IMG/VR virus record: IMGVR_UViG_3300011114_000159
Coordinates: 1-22,172 of that record
DNA length: 22,172 bases
Origin: a virus
Direction: 5' to 3' (one strand)
Position numbers and translations under genes: made by a program. The notes below the pieces were generated by a model, which was not told the DNA's origin, ran no database searches, and saw only the letters and a program-made list of their open reading frames with translations. Of this stretch, positions 1 to 8,069 are shown in pieces; position 1 is the first letter of the stretch; the number at the start of each line of letters is the position of its first letter.

Positions 1-20
1 GCTCGACTTAAATTGCCGTG

Positions 21-59
21 ATATATGGCATATATGGCCTATAACGCGATTGGCGTTAT
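21..59. repeat. Tandem 9-bp repeat plus inverted repeat near the left end
   Basis: ATATATGGC occurs twice back to back (21-29 and 30-38). It is followed by an inverted repeat, ATAACGC (41-47) and GCGTTAT (53-59), with a 5-bp spacer. A TATAAT hexamer lies at 57-62, eight bases before the ATG at 70. The arrangement looks like a small operator or promoter region, but no convincing -35 box is present. Regulatory function is inference only. Confidence 0.3.
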
Positions 60-69
60 AATCGCGGGC

Positions 70-270
70 ATGAAGGGTAGACCATGCAAAATTGACACGA
101 TAGCCTTTCGGCGCCCGCTGACGCCAGTAGCGCGCGCGGTATTGTTAGCAGCTGGCGCCGGCGATCTTTCGCAAGGCTGGCATGAGATTTTAGCGATCTA
201 CCAGCACTTGCACGCGCTAGGGTACCGCCCTGGTATGCGCCCTGAAAATATAGCGTTAGTGAAAAAATAG
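70..270 (+). CDS. Small hypothetical phage protein upstream of the repeat array
   Basis: This is a 66-residue protein if translation starts at the ATG at 70; the frame is open from an ATG at 25, which would give 81 residues. The 70 start is preferred because the MKGRP-type N-terminus looks like a natural beginning, and the upstream 15 residues are encoded by the repeated ATATATGGC segment. Neither start has a clear Shine-Dalgarno site. The protein is basic at its N-terminus (KGRPCK), with a predicted helical middle and a C-terminal segment HLHALGYRPGM. It resembles short hypothetical proteins I recall near phage terminase genes, but no function can be assigned. It lies alone on the far side of the repeat array from the terminase genes. 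Confidence 0.5.
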   Translation: MKGRPCKIDTIAFRRPLTPVARAVLLAAGAGDLSQGWHEILAIYQHLHALGYRPGMRPENIALVKK

Positions 271-286
271 GGCATAAAGGCCGCTG

Positions 287-311
287 CCCACATACTTTTT
301 AGGTATATGGG
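287..311. other. Imperfect hairpin between the first gene and the array
   Basis: CCCACATAC (287-295) can pair with GTATATGGG (303-311), giving nine positions with one C-A mismatch and a 7-nt loop (TTTTTAG). The downstream sequence TTAAAATTC is not a clean U-tract, so this is at best a weak terminator for the small upstream gene. Confidence 0.25.
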
Positions 312-322
312 TTAAAATTCAA

Positions 323-960
323 TGGCCTGGTGGCGCTGGCCTGATGGCCTGATGGCCTGATGGCCTGATGGCCTGATGGCCTGGTGGCCTGATGGCCTGA
401 TGGCCTGATGGCCTGATGGCCTGATGGCCTGATGGCCTGGTGGCCTGATGGCCTGATGGCCTGATGGCCTGATGGCCTGATGGCCTGATGGCCTGATGGC
501 CTGATGGCCTGGTGGCCTGATGGCCTGGTGGCCTGATGGCCTGATGGCCTGGTGGCCTGATGGCCTGGTGGCCTGATGGCCCGCTGGCCCGCTGGCCTGG
601 TGGCCTGATGGCCTGATGGCCCGCTGGCCTGATGGCCTGATGGCCCGCTGGCCTGATGGCCTGATGGCCCGCTGGCCTGGTGGCCTGATGGCCCGCTGGC
701 CTGGTGGCCTGATGGCCCGCTGGCCCGCTGGCCTGGTGGCCTGATGGCCTGATGGCCCGCTGGCCTGATGGCCTGATGGCCCGCTGGCCTGATGGCCTGA
801 TGGCCCGCTGGCCCGCTGGCCTGGTGGCCTGATGGCCCGCTGGCCTGGTGGCCTGATGGCCCGCTGGCCCGCTGGCCCGCTGGCCCGCTGGCCCGCTGGC
901 CCGCTGGCCCGCTGGCCCGCTGGCCCGCTGGCCCGCTGGCCCGCTGGCCCGCTGGCCCGC
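323..960. repeat. 80-unit array of an 8-bp tandem repeat in three variants
   Basis: The block is built from head-to-tail octamers TGGCCTGA, TGGCCTGG and TGGCCCGC. From 337 to 960 there are 78 units in perfect 8-bp register. The left edge has one further unit (323-330) and a 6-bp degenerate unit (331-336). Variants are not randomly mixed: 337-576 has only TGGCCTGA and TGGCCTGG; 577-856 mixes all three, often as 24-bp triplets ending in TGGCCCGC; 857-960 is 13 identical TGGCCCGC units. Every full unit contains GGCC, and TGGCCTGG adds CCTGG. TGA occurs in the units, so the plus strand is closed in all frames, while the minus strand has no stop in any frame. The array lies just upstream of the terminase small subunit gene. 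Function is unknown; a packaging or terminus-related site and a slippage- or recombination-expanded repeat are both possible. Confidence 0.97.
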
Positions 961-983
961 TGAATGTTGCAGCGCAGCATAGG

Positions 984-1031
984 GGGGAGGGGGTATTGGC
1001 TGGCGCGTAAACTTTGCGGTGCCCCCTCCCC
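984..1031. other. GC-rich hairpin between the array and the terminase genes
   Basis: GGGGAGGGGG (984-993) is perfectly complementary to CCCCCTCCCC (1022-1031), giving a 10-bp G/C stem around a 28-nt loop. No T-run follows on either strand, so it is not a typical intrinsic terminator. Farther on, TACTTGCA is repeated directly at 1063-1070 and 1097-1104, 34 bp apart. Placement immediately before the small terminase gene makes a packaging-related role conceivable but unproven. Apart from this, 961-1144 holds nothing I recognise. Confidence 0.45.
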
Positions 1032-1144
1032 TCTGAAAAACGGAAAACGGGCAACCGGAAACTACTTGCAGACTGTGGAAAAAAGAGCAAGCAAGATACT
1101 TGCAACCGCGCAATAGCGATTTCGCTGGTGATGAGTTATATTCC

Positions 1145-1546
1145 ATGGCAAATAAGGCATATATGGACAATCCACCGGTGATAGACGGTAGACCCAAGCG
1201 GTATCGAGCGCCGAAGGTGCTGCCGAAGACGGACTACCAGCGTTTGAATGAGCTGAAGCAGATGCTGCTGGACAGCAGTGGTCGGCGCGTAGTGCAGAAG
1301 GTGGTAGACATTGCGATGGACGACGGGCATCCGAGCCAGATGGCCGCGCTGAAGTTGTGTATGGAGCGCACGCTGCCGGTCAGCTTGTTTGAGAAGGACA
1401 AGGGGCACCGTGGTGCTGTGACGATCAACATTACTGGTATCGGTGAAGTCACCGCCAGCGCGGTCATAGACGCAACACCGGAACCGGAAGATGTAGAAGA
1501 AGAAGCAGACACCGACACCAAAGCCAACACCAAGGACGCGACCTGA
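1145..1546 (+). CDS. terS: Terminase small subunit (putative)
   Basis: The small terminase recognises phage DNA and hands it to the large terminase for cutting and packaging. The protein is 133 residues from the ATG at 1145. Alternatives are a TTG at 1100 (no ribosome site) and an ATG at 1163 (AAGG five bases upstream); the choice is not settled. A basic N-terminal stretch (GRPKRYRAP) precedes helices containing QMLLDSSGRR and HPSQMAALKLCMER, then a beta segment (AVTINITGIGEV) and an acidic tail rich in E and D. That layout and the HPxQMAALKxCMxR motif fit phage small terminases I recall. The TGA overlaps the ATG of the large terminase (TGATG at 1544-1548), which suggests translational coupling. 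The repeat array and GC hairpin lie directly upstream. Confidence 0.78.
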   Translation: MANKAYMDNPPVIDGRPKRYRAPKVLPKTDYQRLNELKQMLLDSSGRRVVQKVVDIAMDDGHPSQMAALKLCMERTLPVSLFEKDKGHRGAVTINITGIGEVTASAVIDATPEPEDVEEEADTDTKANTKDAT

Positions 1547-2802
1547 TGGCCGACCTGAACTTCAGCCTGCTTCCCTGGCAGCAAGAGGTCTTCAAGGACA
1601 CGACGCGGTTCAAGGTGATTGCGGCTGGCCGGCGTTGCGGCAAGTCAAGACTGGCGGCAACGACGTTGCTGATCGAGGCACTGCGCTGCCCGCAGGGATC
1701 CGCGGTGCTGTATGTCAGCCCGACCATGGGTCAGTCCAGGCAGATCATCTGGGATCTGCTGCTGGATCTGGGGCGGGAGGTGATCCAGTCTAGCCATGTA
1801 AACAATCTGGATATCACGCTGATAAATGGCGCGCGCATCTACGTCAGGGGCGCCGACCGGCCGGACACGCTGCGCGGGGTGAGTTTGACCTATGCCGTGC
1901 TGGATGAAGTGGCCGATATCAAGTCGGAAGCGTGGGAGCAGGTCATTCGGGCCTCTTTATCAGACAAAAAAGGCCGCGCGATCTTCATTGGCACCCCAAA
2001 AGGGCGCAATTGGTTCTTCGATCTGTTCAATTTAGGTAAAAATGAGACAGATTCGGACTGGAAGAGCTGGCACTTCACGACCAAAGACAACCCGATGATT
2101 GACCCGGACGAGATCGAGAGCGCGAAGAAGACGCTTTCGAGCTTCTCGTTCAAGCAGGAATACATGGCGAGCTTTGACACCGCTGGCAGCGACGTGTTTA
2201 AAGAGGAGTGGCTGAAATATGGCGAGGAACCAGAAGTCGGCAGCTATTACATCGCGTGCGACCTTGCCGGGTTTGAAGAAGTTGCCAAGCAAGCGGCGAA
2301 CTCGCGCAAAAGGCTTGATGAAACCGCCATCGCGGTGGTCAAGGTTGTGGATGATGGCAAGTGGTGGGTTAAAAAGATTGAGCACGGCCGTTGGGATATC
2401 AAGGAAACGGCCTCCAACATCCTGACCGCAATACGGGACTATCGTCCTCTGGCGGTCGGAATCGAGCGCGGGGCGTTAAAAAACGCTGTTTTGCCGTATT
2501 TGAGTGACTTAATGCGGAAAAACAATGTATATTCCCATATTATTGACCTGACACATGGCAACCGCAAAAAGGCCGACCGGATCATATGGGCGTTACAAGG
2601 CCGTTTCGAGCATGGGCGGGTTATCCTCAACAGTGATGAGGATTTTGATGAATTTGTGGATCAGTTGTTGATGTTTCCCGCGCAGGGCGTGCATGACGAC
2701 CTGCCCGACGCGCTATCTTATATAGACCAGTTGGCGATAACGTCGTATTTTGAAGATCAGGAAGACACCTGGTTGCCGATCGACGTAGTGTCGGGAGTCT
2801 AA
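1546..2802 (+). CDS. terL: Terminase large subunit (ATPase and nuclease)
   Basis: This is the packaging motor: an N-terminal ATPase drives DNA into the procapsid and a C-terminal RNase H-like nuclease cuts the concatemer. In the 418-residue protein the Walker A motif is GRRCGKS (28-34), Walker B is LTYAVLDE (114-121, with D120 and E121), and a coupling motif GTPKGR lies at 149-154. Candidate nuclease acidic residues are D239 in YIACDLA, E307 in VGIERGA and D384/D385/D388 in HDDLPDAL. The length is near the short end for terminases, but both domains appear intact. It overlaps the small subunit gene by one base and is followed two bases later by the portal gene, the usual packaging order. Function is secure from the motifs; the packaging strategy (headful, cos or terminal repeat) cannot be read from it. 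Confidence 0.96.
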   Translation: MADLNFSLLPWQQEVFKDTTRFKVIAAGRRCGKSRLAATTLLIEALRCPQGSAVLYVSPTMGQSRQIIWDLLLDLGREVIQSSHVNNLDITLINGARIYVRGADRPDTLRGVSLTYAVLDEVADIKSEAWEQVIRASLSDKKGRAIFIGTPKGRNWFFDLFNLGKNETDSDWKSWHFTTKDNPMIDPDEIESAKKTLSSFSFKQEYMASFDTAGSDVFKEEWLKYGEEPEVGSYYIACDLAGFEEVAKQAANSRKRLDETAIAVVKVVDDGKWWVKKIEHGRWDIKETASNILTAIRDYRPLAVGIERGALKNAVLPYLSDLMRKNNVYSHIIDLTHGNRKKADRIIWALQGRFEHGRVILNSDEDFDEFVDQLLMFPAQGVHDDLPDALSYIDQLAITSYFEDQEDTWLPIDVVSGV

Positions 2803-2804
2803 AT

Positions 2805-4880
2805 ATGGCGTTTGAAAAAGACAGCGAAATCGGCGACGAGAATGAAGTCGTCGGCGAGTATGAATACCAGCAACCGACCGAGCAGGATCGGGAGCTGACC
2901 TCATTCGTTATTGACCACTGCGACCGCTGGCGCACTTACCGCGACACGAACTTTCTGGCGTTGTGGGAGGAATACGAGCGCATGTTTCGCGGCCAGTGGG
3001 CGGCGCAGGACAAGATGCGCGACTCCGAACGCAGCCGCATTGTGACGCCGGCCGCGCAGCAGGCGGTAGAAACGCGCCACGCTGAGATCATGGAAGCGAT
3101 ATTCGGCCAGGGCGATTTCTTCGACATCCAGGATGATCTGCGGGACGTGAACAACAACCCGTTGGATGTTGAGCTGTTGAAGGCGCAGCTCATGGAAGAT
3201 TTCAAAGTTGATAAGATCCGCAAGTCTATCGACCAGATCGAGCTGATGGCCGAGATTTACGGCACTGGCATTGGCGAGATTGCGGTGGTTACGGAAAAGG
3301 TGTTTGTGCCGGCCACGCAACCGATACCGGGTCAGATGGGACAGGCGGCGATTGGGGTGCAGGAGAAGGAGCGCATCGGCGTCAGGATCATGCCGGTGAA
3401 TCCAAAGAATTTCCTATTCGACCCGAACGGCACCAGCATCGATGACTGCATGGGTGTAGCGGTAGAGAAGTATATTTCCATCCACAAGATAGTCAAAGGG
3501 CAGGAAGAGGGCATCTACCGCAAGGTGGAATTGGGCACGGACTCGGAAGATACCAAGCTAGAGCCGACGCAGGAGATTACGCAATACCGCGATGACAAGG
3601 TGCGCCTGCTGACCTACTACGGTCTGGTGCCGCGCGAACTGCTGATGAACAGCGACGACAATGCGGATATTGTTGACCTGTTTCCGGAGAGTTCGGCGCA
3701 GGACGAGTATTCCGATTTGGTGGAAGCAATCGTTGTCATTGCCAACGAAAGCGTGTTGCTGAAGGCTGAAGAAAGCCCGTACATGATGAAAGATCGTCCG
3801 ATCATCTCGTATCAGGACGATACCGTGCCTAACCGCTTACTCGGGCGCGGCACGGTCGAAAAAGCCTACAACATGCAGAAGGCCATCGACGCGCAGGTGC
3901 GTAGCCATCTGGACTCACTGGCGCTGACGACCAGCCCGATGATTGCGATGGATGCCACGCGTCTGCCGCGCGGGGCGAAGTTTGAAGTCAAGCCGGGCAA
4001 GGCTATTCTGACCAACGGGGCGCCGAGCGAGATCCTGTATCCGTTCAAGTTCGGAAATACTGACGGCACCAATCTGACAACGGCCAAAGCGTTCGAGACG
4101 ATGCTGTTGCAGGCGACCGGCACGTTGGATTCTCAGGGCATGGTCAGCCAGGGCAACCGCGATGGCGCCGGCATGTCGATGGCGGTGGCGACCATCATCA
4201 AGAAATACAAGCGCACGCTGGTAAACTTTCAGGAAGACTTCCTGATCCCGTTCATCTACAAGGCGGCGTATCGGTATATGCAGTTTGACCCCGAGCGTTA
4301 TCCGTCTGTGGACATGAAGTTCATTCCGACGGCGACCTTGGGCATCATCGCGCGCGAATACGAGCAGCAGCAGTTTATTGGCTTGTTGCAGACATTGGGG
4401 CCGGAAACGCCCGTGCTGCCGATAATCCTGAAGGGCATTTTGAGCAATTCCAGCTTGTCGAATCGCTACGAGCTGATCGCCAAACTGGATGAAATGTCGC
4501 AACCGAACCCGGAAGCGCAACAGATGCAACAGGTGCAGCAGCAATTGGCTATGCAGTCGGCACAAGCACAGATCGCGGTAAATACCACGCAGGCCGAGCA
4601 GAATCGTGCAGAGGCGCAGAAGTTGCTAACCGAAGTGCAATTGATGCCGAAGGAAACAGAAGCAAAAATCTTGGCTTCCGTGACCAAGAACCTGCCAAAC
4701 GCTGACGACGCCAACAGCCGCGAGTTTGACAAGCGGGTAAAGATTGCGGAATTGATGCTTAAAGAAGCCGACATTAAGAACAAGAGCAAGATTGTAGAAT
4801 TGCAAATGTCGAATGCTAAGGATAATGTCGCGGAAATGGAAAACGAGTTTCTGACTAAACTTTCTGGAGCGCTGAGATAA
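2805..4880 (+). CDS. Portal protein (head-tail connector)
   Basis: The portal is the dodecameric ring at one capsid vertex through which DNA enters and leaves. This 691-residue protein begins two bases after the large terminase stop, with GGAG at 2794-2797 as ribosome site. The size suits podovirus portals of the P22 or T7 type rather than the shorter siphovirus portals. An acidic N-terminus precedes a helical segment ([14 protein letters not shown]) and a long mixed alpha/beta core. From about residue 568 the sequence turns glutamine-rich and strongly helical ([13 protein letters not shown], then charged heptad-like stretches to the end), consistent with the extended C-terminal helical barrel seen in some podovirus portals. 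Identification rests on position, length and overall pattern; no short signature motif is decisive. Confidence 0.88.
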   Translation: MAFEKDSEIGDENEVVGEYEYQQPTEQDRELTSFVIDHCDRWRTYRDTNFLALWEEYERMFRGQWAAQDKMRDSERSRIVTPAAQQAVETRHAEIMEAIFGQGDFFDIQDDLRDVNNNPLDVELLKAQLMEDFKVDKIRKSIDQIELMAEIYGTGIGEIAVVTEKVFVPATQPIPGQMGQAAIGVQEKERIGVRIMPVNPKNFLFDPNGTSIDDCMGVAVEKYISIHKIVKGQEEGIYRKVELGTDSEDTKLEPTQEITQYRDDKVRLLTYYGLVPRELLMNSDDNADIVDLFPESSAQDEYSDLVEAIVVIANESVLLKAEESPYMMKDRPIISYQDDTVPNRLLGRGTVEKAYNMQKAIDAQVRSHLDSLALTTSPMIAMDATRLPRGAKFEVKPGKAILTNGAPSEILYPFKFGNTDGTNLTTAKAFETMLLQATGTLDSQGMVSQGNRDGAGMSMAVATIIKKYKRTLVNFQEDFLIPFIYKAAYRYMQFDPERYPSVDMKFIPTATLGIIAREYEQQQFIGLLQTLGPETPVLPIILKGILSNSSLSNRYELIAKLDEMSQPNPEAQQMQQVQQQLAMQSAQAQIAVNTTQAEQNRAEAQKLLTEVQLMPKETEAKILASVTKNLPNADDANSREFDKRVKIAELMLKEADIKNKSKIVELQMSNAKDNVAEMENEFLTKLSGALR

Positions 4881-6889
4881 TGGATATTGATAAAATGTTC
4901 AGCGACGGTAATATCGATGGCATAGCGGATAATGTGTTTGGCGTAGTCAACAATTCGGTGTCTGAAGTCAAAGAAATGCAGCGCAAAAAAGTTGCCGAAA
5001 ACGTGCAGCTGGTTGTCGAGGCGTTAAAGAAGATCGAGTCAGACATACGCGAACGGTTTGATTCCGTAGGCAATGCTATTGAAAAGCGCGTCCTAACGAT
5101 CAAAGATGGTCGTGATGGCGCCAATGGTAGCGACGGCAAGCCGGGCAAGGATGGCAAGGCTGGCCGCGATGGTGCGCCAGGCGTCAAAGGCGCGGACGGG
5201 CGCAACGGCACCGATGGCATAAACGGAACCGACGGCGTGTCGGTAACGAACGCGCACATCGACTTCGACGGCAGCCTGGTGATCTCGCTATCGTCGGGTA
5301 TTGAGATAAACGTCGGCGAAGTCGTGGCGCCTGAACTGGCAGAGCAGATCAGGATCGTTTCCAGTGGTGGTGGCACGTCTCAGTATGTGCTGGATACGCT
5401 GGCGTCGTTGCAGACGCAGATTAATAACCTGATCCCGTCACAAACGGGCAACAGCGGCAAGTTCCTGACCACTGACGGAACGGCTACATCGTGGGCAACC
5501 GTATCCGGCAGCGGCACGGTTACGTCTGTCGCGGTGTCAGGCGGCACAACCGGACTGACAACCTCGGGCGGACCGATCACTAGCACGGGAACGATTACGC
5601 TTGCTGGCACGCTGGCTGTCGCTAACGGCGGCACGGGCGTAGTCACCAGCACCGGCACGGGCAATGTTGTTCTCAGCACTTCCCCGACGCTTGTAACGCC
5701 GGCGCTCGGCACACCTTCTGCCCTGGTGGGCACGAATATCACCGGAACGGCATCCGGGCTCACGGCCGGTAATGTCACCACCAATGCCAACCTGACGGGC
5801 GATGTAACGTCCGTAGGCAATGCGACAACCCTAACTAACGCGCCTGTCATTGCCAAATTATTGACCGGATATGTATCGGGCGCGGGGACTGTAGCCGCGA
5901 CGGATTCAATCCTGCAAGCTATTCAAAAGCTGAACGGTAACGACGCAACTAATGCCAACCTGACTGGGGCGGTTACTTCAGTCGGTAATGCGACTTCATT
6001 GGGCAGCTTCACCTCGGCCAATCTTTCGGCAGCACTGACTGACGAAACGGGCACCGGCGCGGCGGTATTTGCAACCTCACCAACGCTTGTAACGCCAATT
6101 CTAGGCACGCCGACAAGCGGCACGCTGACCAATGCCACCGGCCTGCCGATCTCCACGGGCGTATCTGGCCTTGGGACTGGTGTAGCTACCTTTCTCGCCA
6201 CACCGTCCAGTGCGAATCTAGCCGCTACGCTTACAGATGAAACGGGCACCGGCGCTGCGGTGTTTTCTACTTCTCCGACATTAGTTACTCCGCTATTGGG
6301 AACTCCGACAAGCGGCGTGCTAACAAACGCAACCGGTCTGCCGCTTTCTACCGGCGTAACCGGAACCCTGCCGGCAAACAACGGCGGGACGGGTGTGGCC
6401 AATAACGTAGCCAGCACCATTACTATGTCGGGCAGCTTTGCCAGCACGTTTGTGGTGACTGGTGCGTTCTCGTATACCCTGCCAGCCGCTTCAGATACCC
6501 TGGTCAATCTTGGGTCAACGCAGACCCTGACGGCAAAGACGCTGACGAATCCGACCGTAACAAATTACGTCGAATCCGTGGTCGCTATTGGAACGGTGAC
6601 AACTTCATCAACTTTAGTGCTGACTAACGGAACGGTGCAGACCGCGACCTTAACCGCAGCTACTGCTTGCGCTTTCACAATGCCGACCGCAACGGCGGGC
6701 AAATCCTTTGTGCTTTTGCTTAAGCAAGCGGCGGCAACAGGCAACGGTACCGCGACGTTTACTGGCGTAAAATTTGGCACTGCTGGTGCGCCAACCATTA
6801 CCGCAACCGCTGGAAAGATGGATATTCTGACTTTTATCTCTGACGGTACAAACTGGTATGGTTCAATTGCTCAAGGTTACACGCCATAA
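4880..6889 (+). CDS. Collagen-like, repeat-rich tail fibre protein
   Basis: This 669-residue protein is probably a trimeric receptor-binding or appendage fibre. Residues 1-75 are helical with coiled-coil character ([16 protein letters not shown]). Residues 77-121 are 15 uninterrupted Gly-X-Y triplets, a collagen-like triple helix. Next comes a beta-rich segment, then Ser/Thr/Gly repeats. Two copies of a 65-residue unit begin with [12 protein letters not shown] (nucleotide offset 195 bp, around 6046 and 6241), and a partial third copy lies near 5654 ([14 protein letters not shown]). The C-terminus ([15 protein letters not shown]) matches an end domain I recall from many phage fibres. The start codon overlaps the portal stop (TAATG) and the stop overlaps the next start. 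Its placement before the scaffold and coat genes is unusual. A second, collar-type fibre is encoded at 14397-15062. Confidence 0.85.
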   Translation: MDIDKMFSDGNIDGIADNVFGVVNNSVSEVKEMQRKKVAENVQLVVEALKKIESDIRERFDSVGNAIEKRVLTIKDGRDGANGSDGKPGKDGKAGRDGAPGVKGADGRNGTDGINGTDGVSVTNAHIDFDGSLVISLSSGIEINVGEVVAPELAEQIRIVSSGGGTSQYVLDTLASLQTQINNLIPSQTGNSGKFLTTDGTATSWATVSGSGTVTSVAVSGGTTGLTTSGGPITSTGTITLAGTLAVANGGTGVVTSTGTGNVVLSTSPTLVTPALGTPSALVGTNITGTASGLTAGNVTTNANLTGDVTSVGNATTLTNAPVIAKLLTGYVSGAGTVAATDSILQAIQKLNGNDATNANLTGAVTSVGNATSLGSFTSANLSAALTDETGTGAAVFATSPTLVTPILGTPTSGTLTNATGLPISTGVSGLGTGVATFLATPSSANLAATLTDETGTGAAVFSTSPTLVTPLLGTPTSGVLTNATGLPLSTGVTGTLPANNGGTGVANNVASTITMSGSFASTFVVTGAFSYTLPAASDTLVNLGSTQTLTAKTLTNPTVTNYVESVVAIGTVTTSSTLVLTNGTVQTATLTAATACAFTMPTATAGKSFVLLLKQAAATGNGTATFTGVKFGTAGAPTITATAGKMDILTFISDGTNWYGSIAQGYTP

Positions 6890-7719
6890 TGTTTGCCGCT
6901 AAAAACTTCTTTTTAACTGGCGCTGCTGTTTTGCTTGCGCCAACAGCCGTTGAATACTTGGTTGTTGCCAGCGGCGGTGGTGGCGGGTATTCAAGGGGCG
7001 GCGCTGGCGGTGCGGGAGGCTACAGAACCGCAACAGGGTTTGCGGTTTCATCGGGAACTCCGATTACGGTAACTGTTGGCGCTGGCGGCGCTGCGGGAAC
7101 GTCGGGCGTGGTTGGAGCCAACGGCAATAATTCAGTATTTAGCACTATTACTTCTACTGGCGGCGGGGGCGGCGCGACTAATTCAGCCACAACGCCTGGA
7201 AATGGCGGGTCTGGCGGCGGCGGTCATGCAAACTCATCTTCGCAATTTGGCACTGGAACTGCTGGTCAAGGCAACAACGGCGGCACTGGTAACGGAACTG
7301 CCGACGCTGGCGGTGGCGGTGGCGGCGCATCTGCTGTTGGTCAAAATGCTCCGGTTACCGGCGCGGGTAACGGCGGCGCGGGATCGTCTAGCAGTATCAG
7401 CGGCGCGTCTGTGGGCTATGCCGGTGGCGGTGGCGGCGGTGCTGGATCAACTGGCCCAATTCCCGGAACTGCTTCACAAGGCGGCGGCGCTGGTGGTGGA
7501 ACAACCGTTGCGGGAACGGCTGGAACTGTAAACACAGGCGGCGGTGGCGGTGGCGGTGGCGTTACCGCAAACGGCGGCGCTGGCGGCTCAGGCACTGTCA
7601 TCATTCGGTATGCCGATACTTTTGCAGCCGCAGCTTCTACAACCGGCTCACCGACAATCACTGTGGCTGGCGGTTACAGAGTCTATAACTGGACTGGTTC
7701 AGGGAGCATTACATTTTGA
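6889..7719 (+). CDS. Glycine-rich tail/adhesin protein
   Basis: This 276-residue protein is roughly one-third glycine. A short hydrophobic N-terminus (FFLTGAAVLLAP) leads into VEYLVVASGGGGG, an opening typical of the glycine-rich domain found in phage tail proteins. Long Gly/Ala/Ser/Asn tracts follow to about residue 230, then SGTVIIRYAD and a small beta-rich end (VAGGYRVYNWTGSGSITF). Similar glycine-rich segments in some phage adhesins form packed polyglycine II helices that display variable receptor-contact loops; that role here is inferred. The gene follows the collagen-like fibre with overlapping stop and start (TAATG), so the two probably act in the same appendage. No catalytic or membrane features are evident beyond the weakly hydrophobic N-terminus. 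Confidence 0.75.
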   Translation: MFAAKNFFLTGAAVLLAPTAVEYLVVASGGGGGYSRGGAGGAGGYRTATGFAVSSGTPITVTVGAGGAAGTSGVVGANGNNSVFSTITSTGGGGGATNSATTPGNGGSGGGGHANSSSQFGTGTAGQGNNGGTGNGTADAGGGGGGASAVGQNAPVTGAGNGGAGSSSSISGASVGYAGGGGGGAGSTGPIPGTASQGGGAGGGTTVAGTAGTVNTGGGGGGGGVTANGGAGGSGTVIIRYADTFAAAASTTGSPTITVAGGYRVYNWTGSGSITF

Positions 7720-8069
7720 GCCACTTTGCTAAAGTAGAAAATAGCGTGGTCACGCAAGTAATTGTTGTGTCAAACACGGACACGGCAAATTCTGAAGGCG
7801 TTGAAATGGAATCTATTGGCGCTGCGTTCTGTGAACGGCTACTCGGTGGAGATTGGAAGCAGACCAGCTACAACGGCAAGATGCGTAAGAACTACGCCGG
7901 GATTGGCTACACCTTTGACGCAGCGCGTGACGCGTTTATCGCACCGCAACCGTTTCCATCATGGGTTCTGAACGAACAGTCTTGCCAGTGGGAATCGCCT
8001 GTGCCTATGCCTACTGACGGTAAGATGTATCAGTGGGATGAAGAATTGAAAGCGTGGGTTGAGAAATGA
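7716..8069 (+). CDS. Conserved phage protein of the MSHFAKV type, TTG start
   Basis: This 117-residue protein starts at a TTG (7716) that overlaps the TGA of the glycine-rich gene (TTGA). The start is supported because MSHFAKVENSVVTQVIVV is the N-terminus I recall for a family common in marine and freshwater phages. Further family-like segments are RKNYAGIGYTFDAARDAFI and PFPSWVLNEQSCQWE, with a C-terminal YQWDEELKAWVE. The alternating pattern suggests a small beta-rich protein. Its role is not established; the family often sits beside tail fibre genes, so a structural or fibre-assembly part is plausible. The gene ends in an ATGA overlap with the next one. No Shine-Dalgarno site is needed if translation reinitiates after the upstream stop. 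Confidence 0.8.
   Translation: MSHFAKVENSVVTQVIVVSNTDTANSEGVEMESIGAAFCERLLGGDWKQTSYNGKMRKNYAGIGYTFDAARDAFIAPQPFPSWVLNEQSCQWESPVPMPTDGKMYQWDEELKAWVEK

Noticed and set aside
92-120. TTGACA at 92-97 as a promoter -35 box
   Set aside because: No -10-like hexamer lies 16-18 bases downstream, and it is inside the small open frame.
323-960. CRISPR array
   Set aside because: Units are 8 bp with no spacers between them; no cas gene is nearby.
1100-1144. TTG at 1100 as the small terminase start
   Set aside because: No ribosome site precedes it. An in-frame ATG at 1145 with a weak GGTGAT upstream and another at 1163 with AAGG are better candidates.
299-1197. Long minus-strand open frames over the repeat array as genes
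   Set aside because: All three frames are open simply because the repeat units lack stops on that strand. The peptide is a rotation of one octamer, and no ribosome site or promoter was seen near the starts.
3915-4565. 216-residue minus-strand frame inside the portal gene
   Set aside because: It is antisense to a well-supported gene, has an Arg/His-rich composition typical of a shadow frame, and no ribosome site was seen.
5108-6430. Diversity-generating retroelement acting on the fibre
   Set aside because: No reverse transcriptase or template-repeat copy is seen in the window; the repeats are ordinary in-frame duplications.
5380-6507. Minus-strand frames opposite the fibre gene
   Set aside because: Val/Pro-rich composition mirrors the Thr/Gly-rich sense strand; these are antisense shadows.
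7076-7531. Plus-strand 151-residue frame inside the glycine-rich gene
   Set aside because: It is an alternative frame of GGC-rich codons giving Ala/Leu-rich sequence; no start signal was seen and the main frame has family-like ends.
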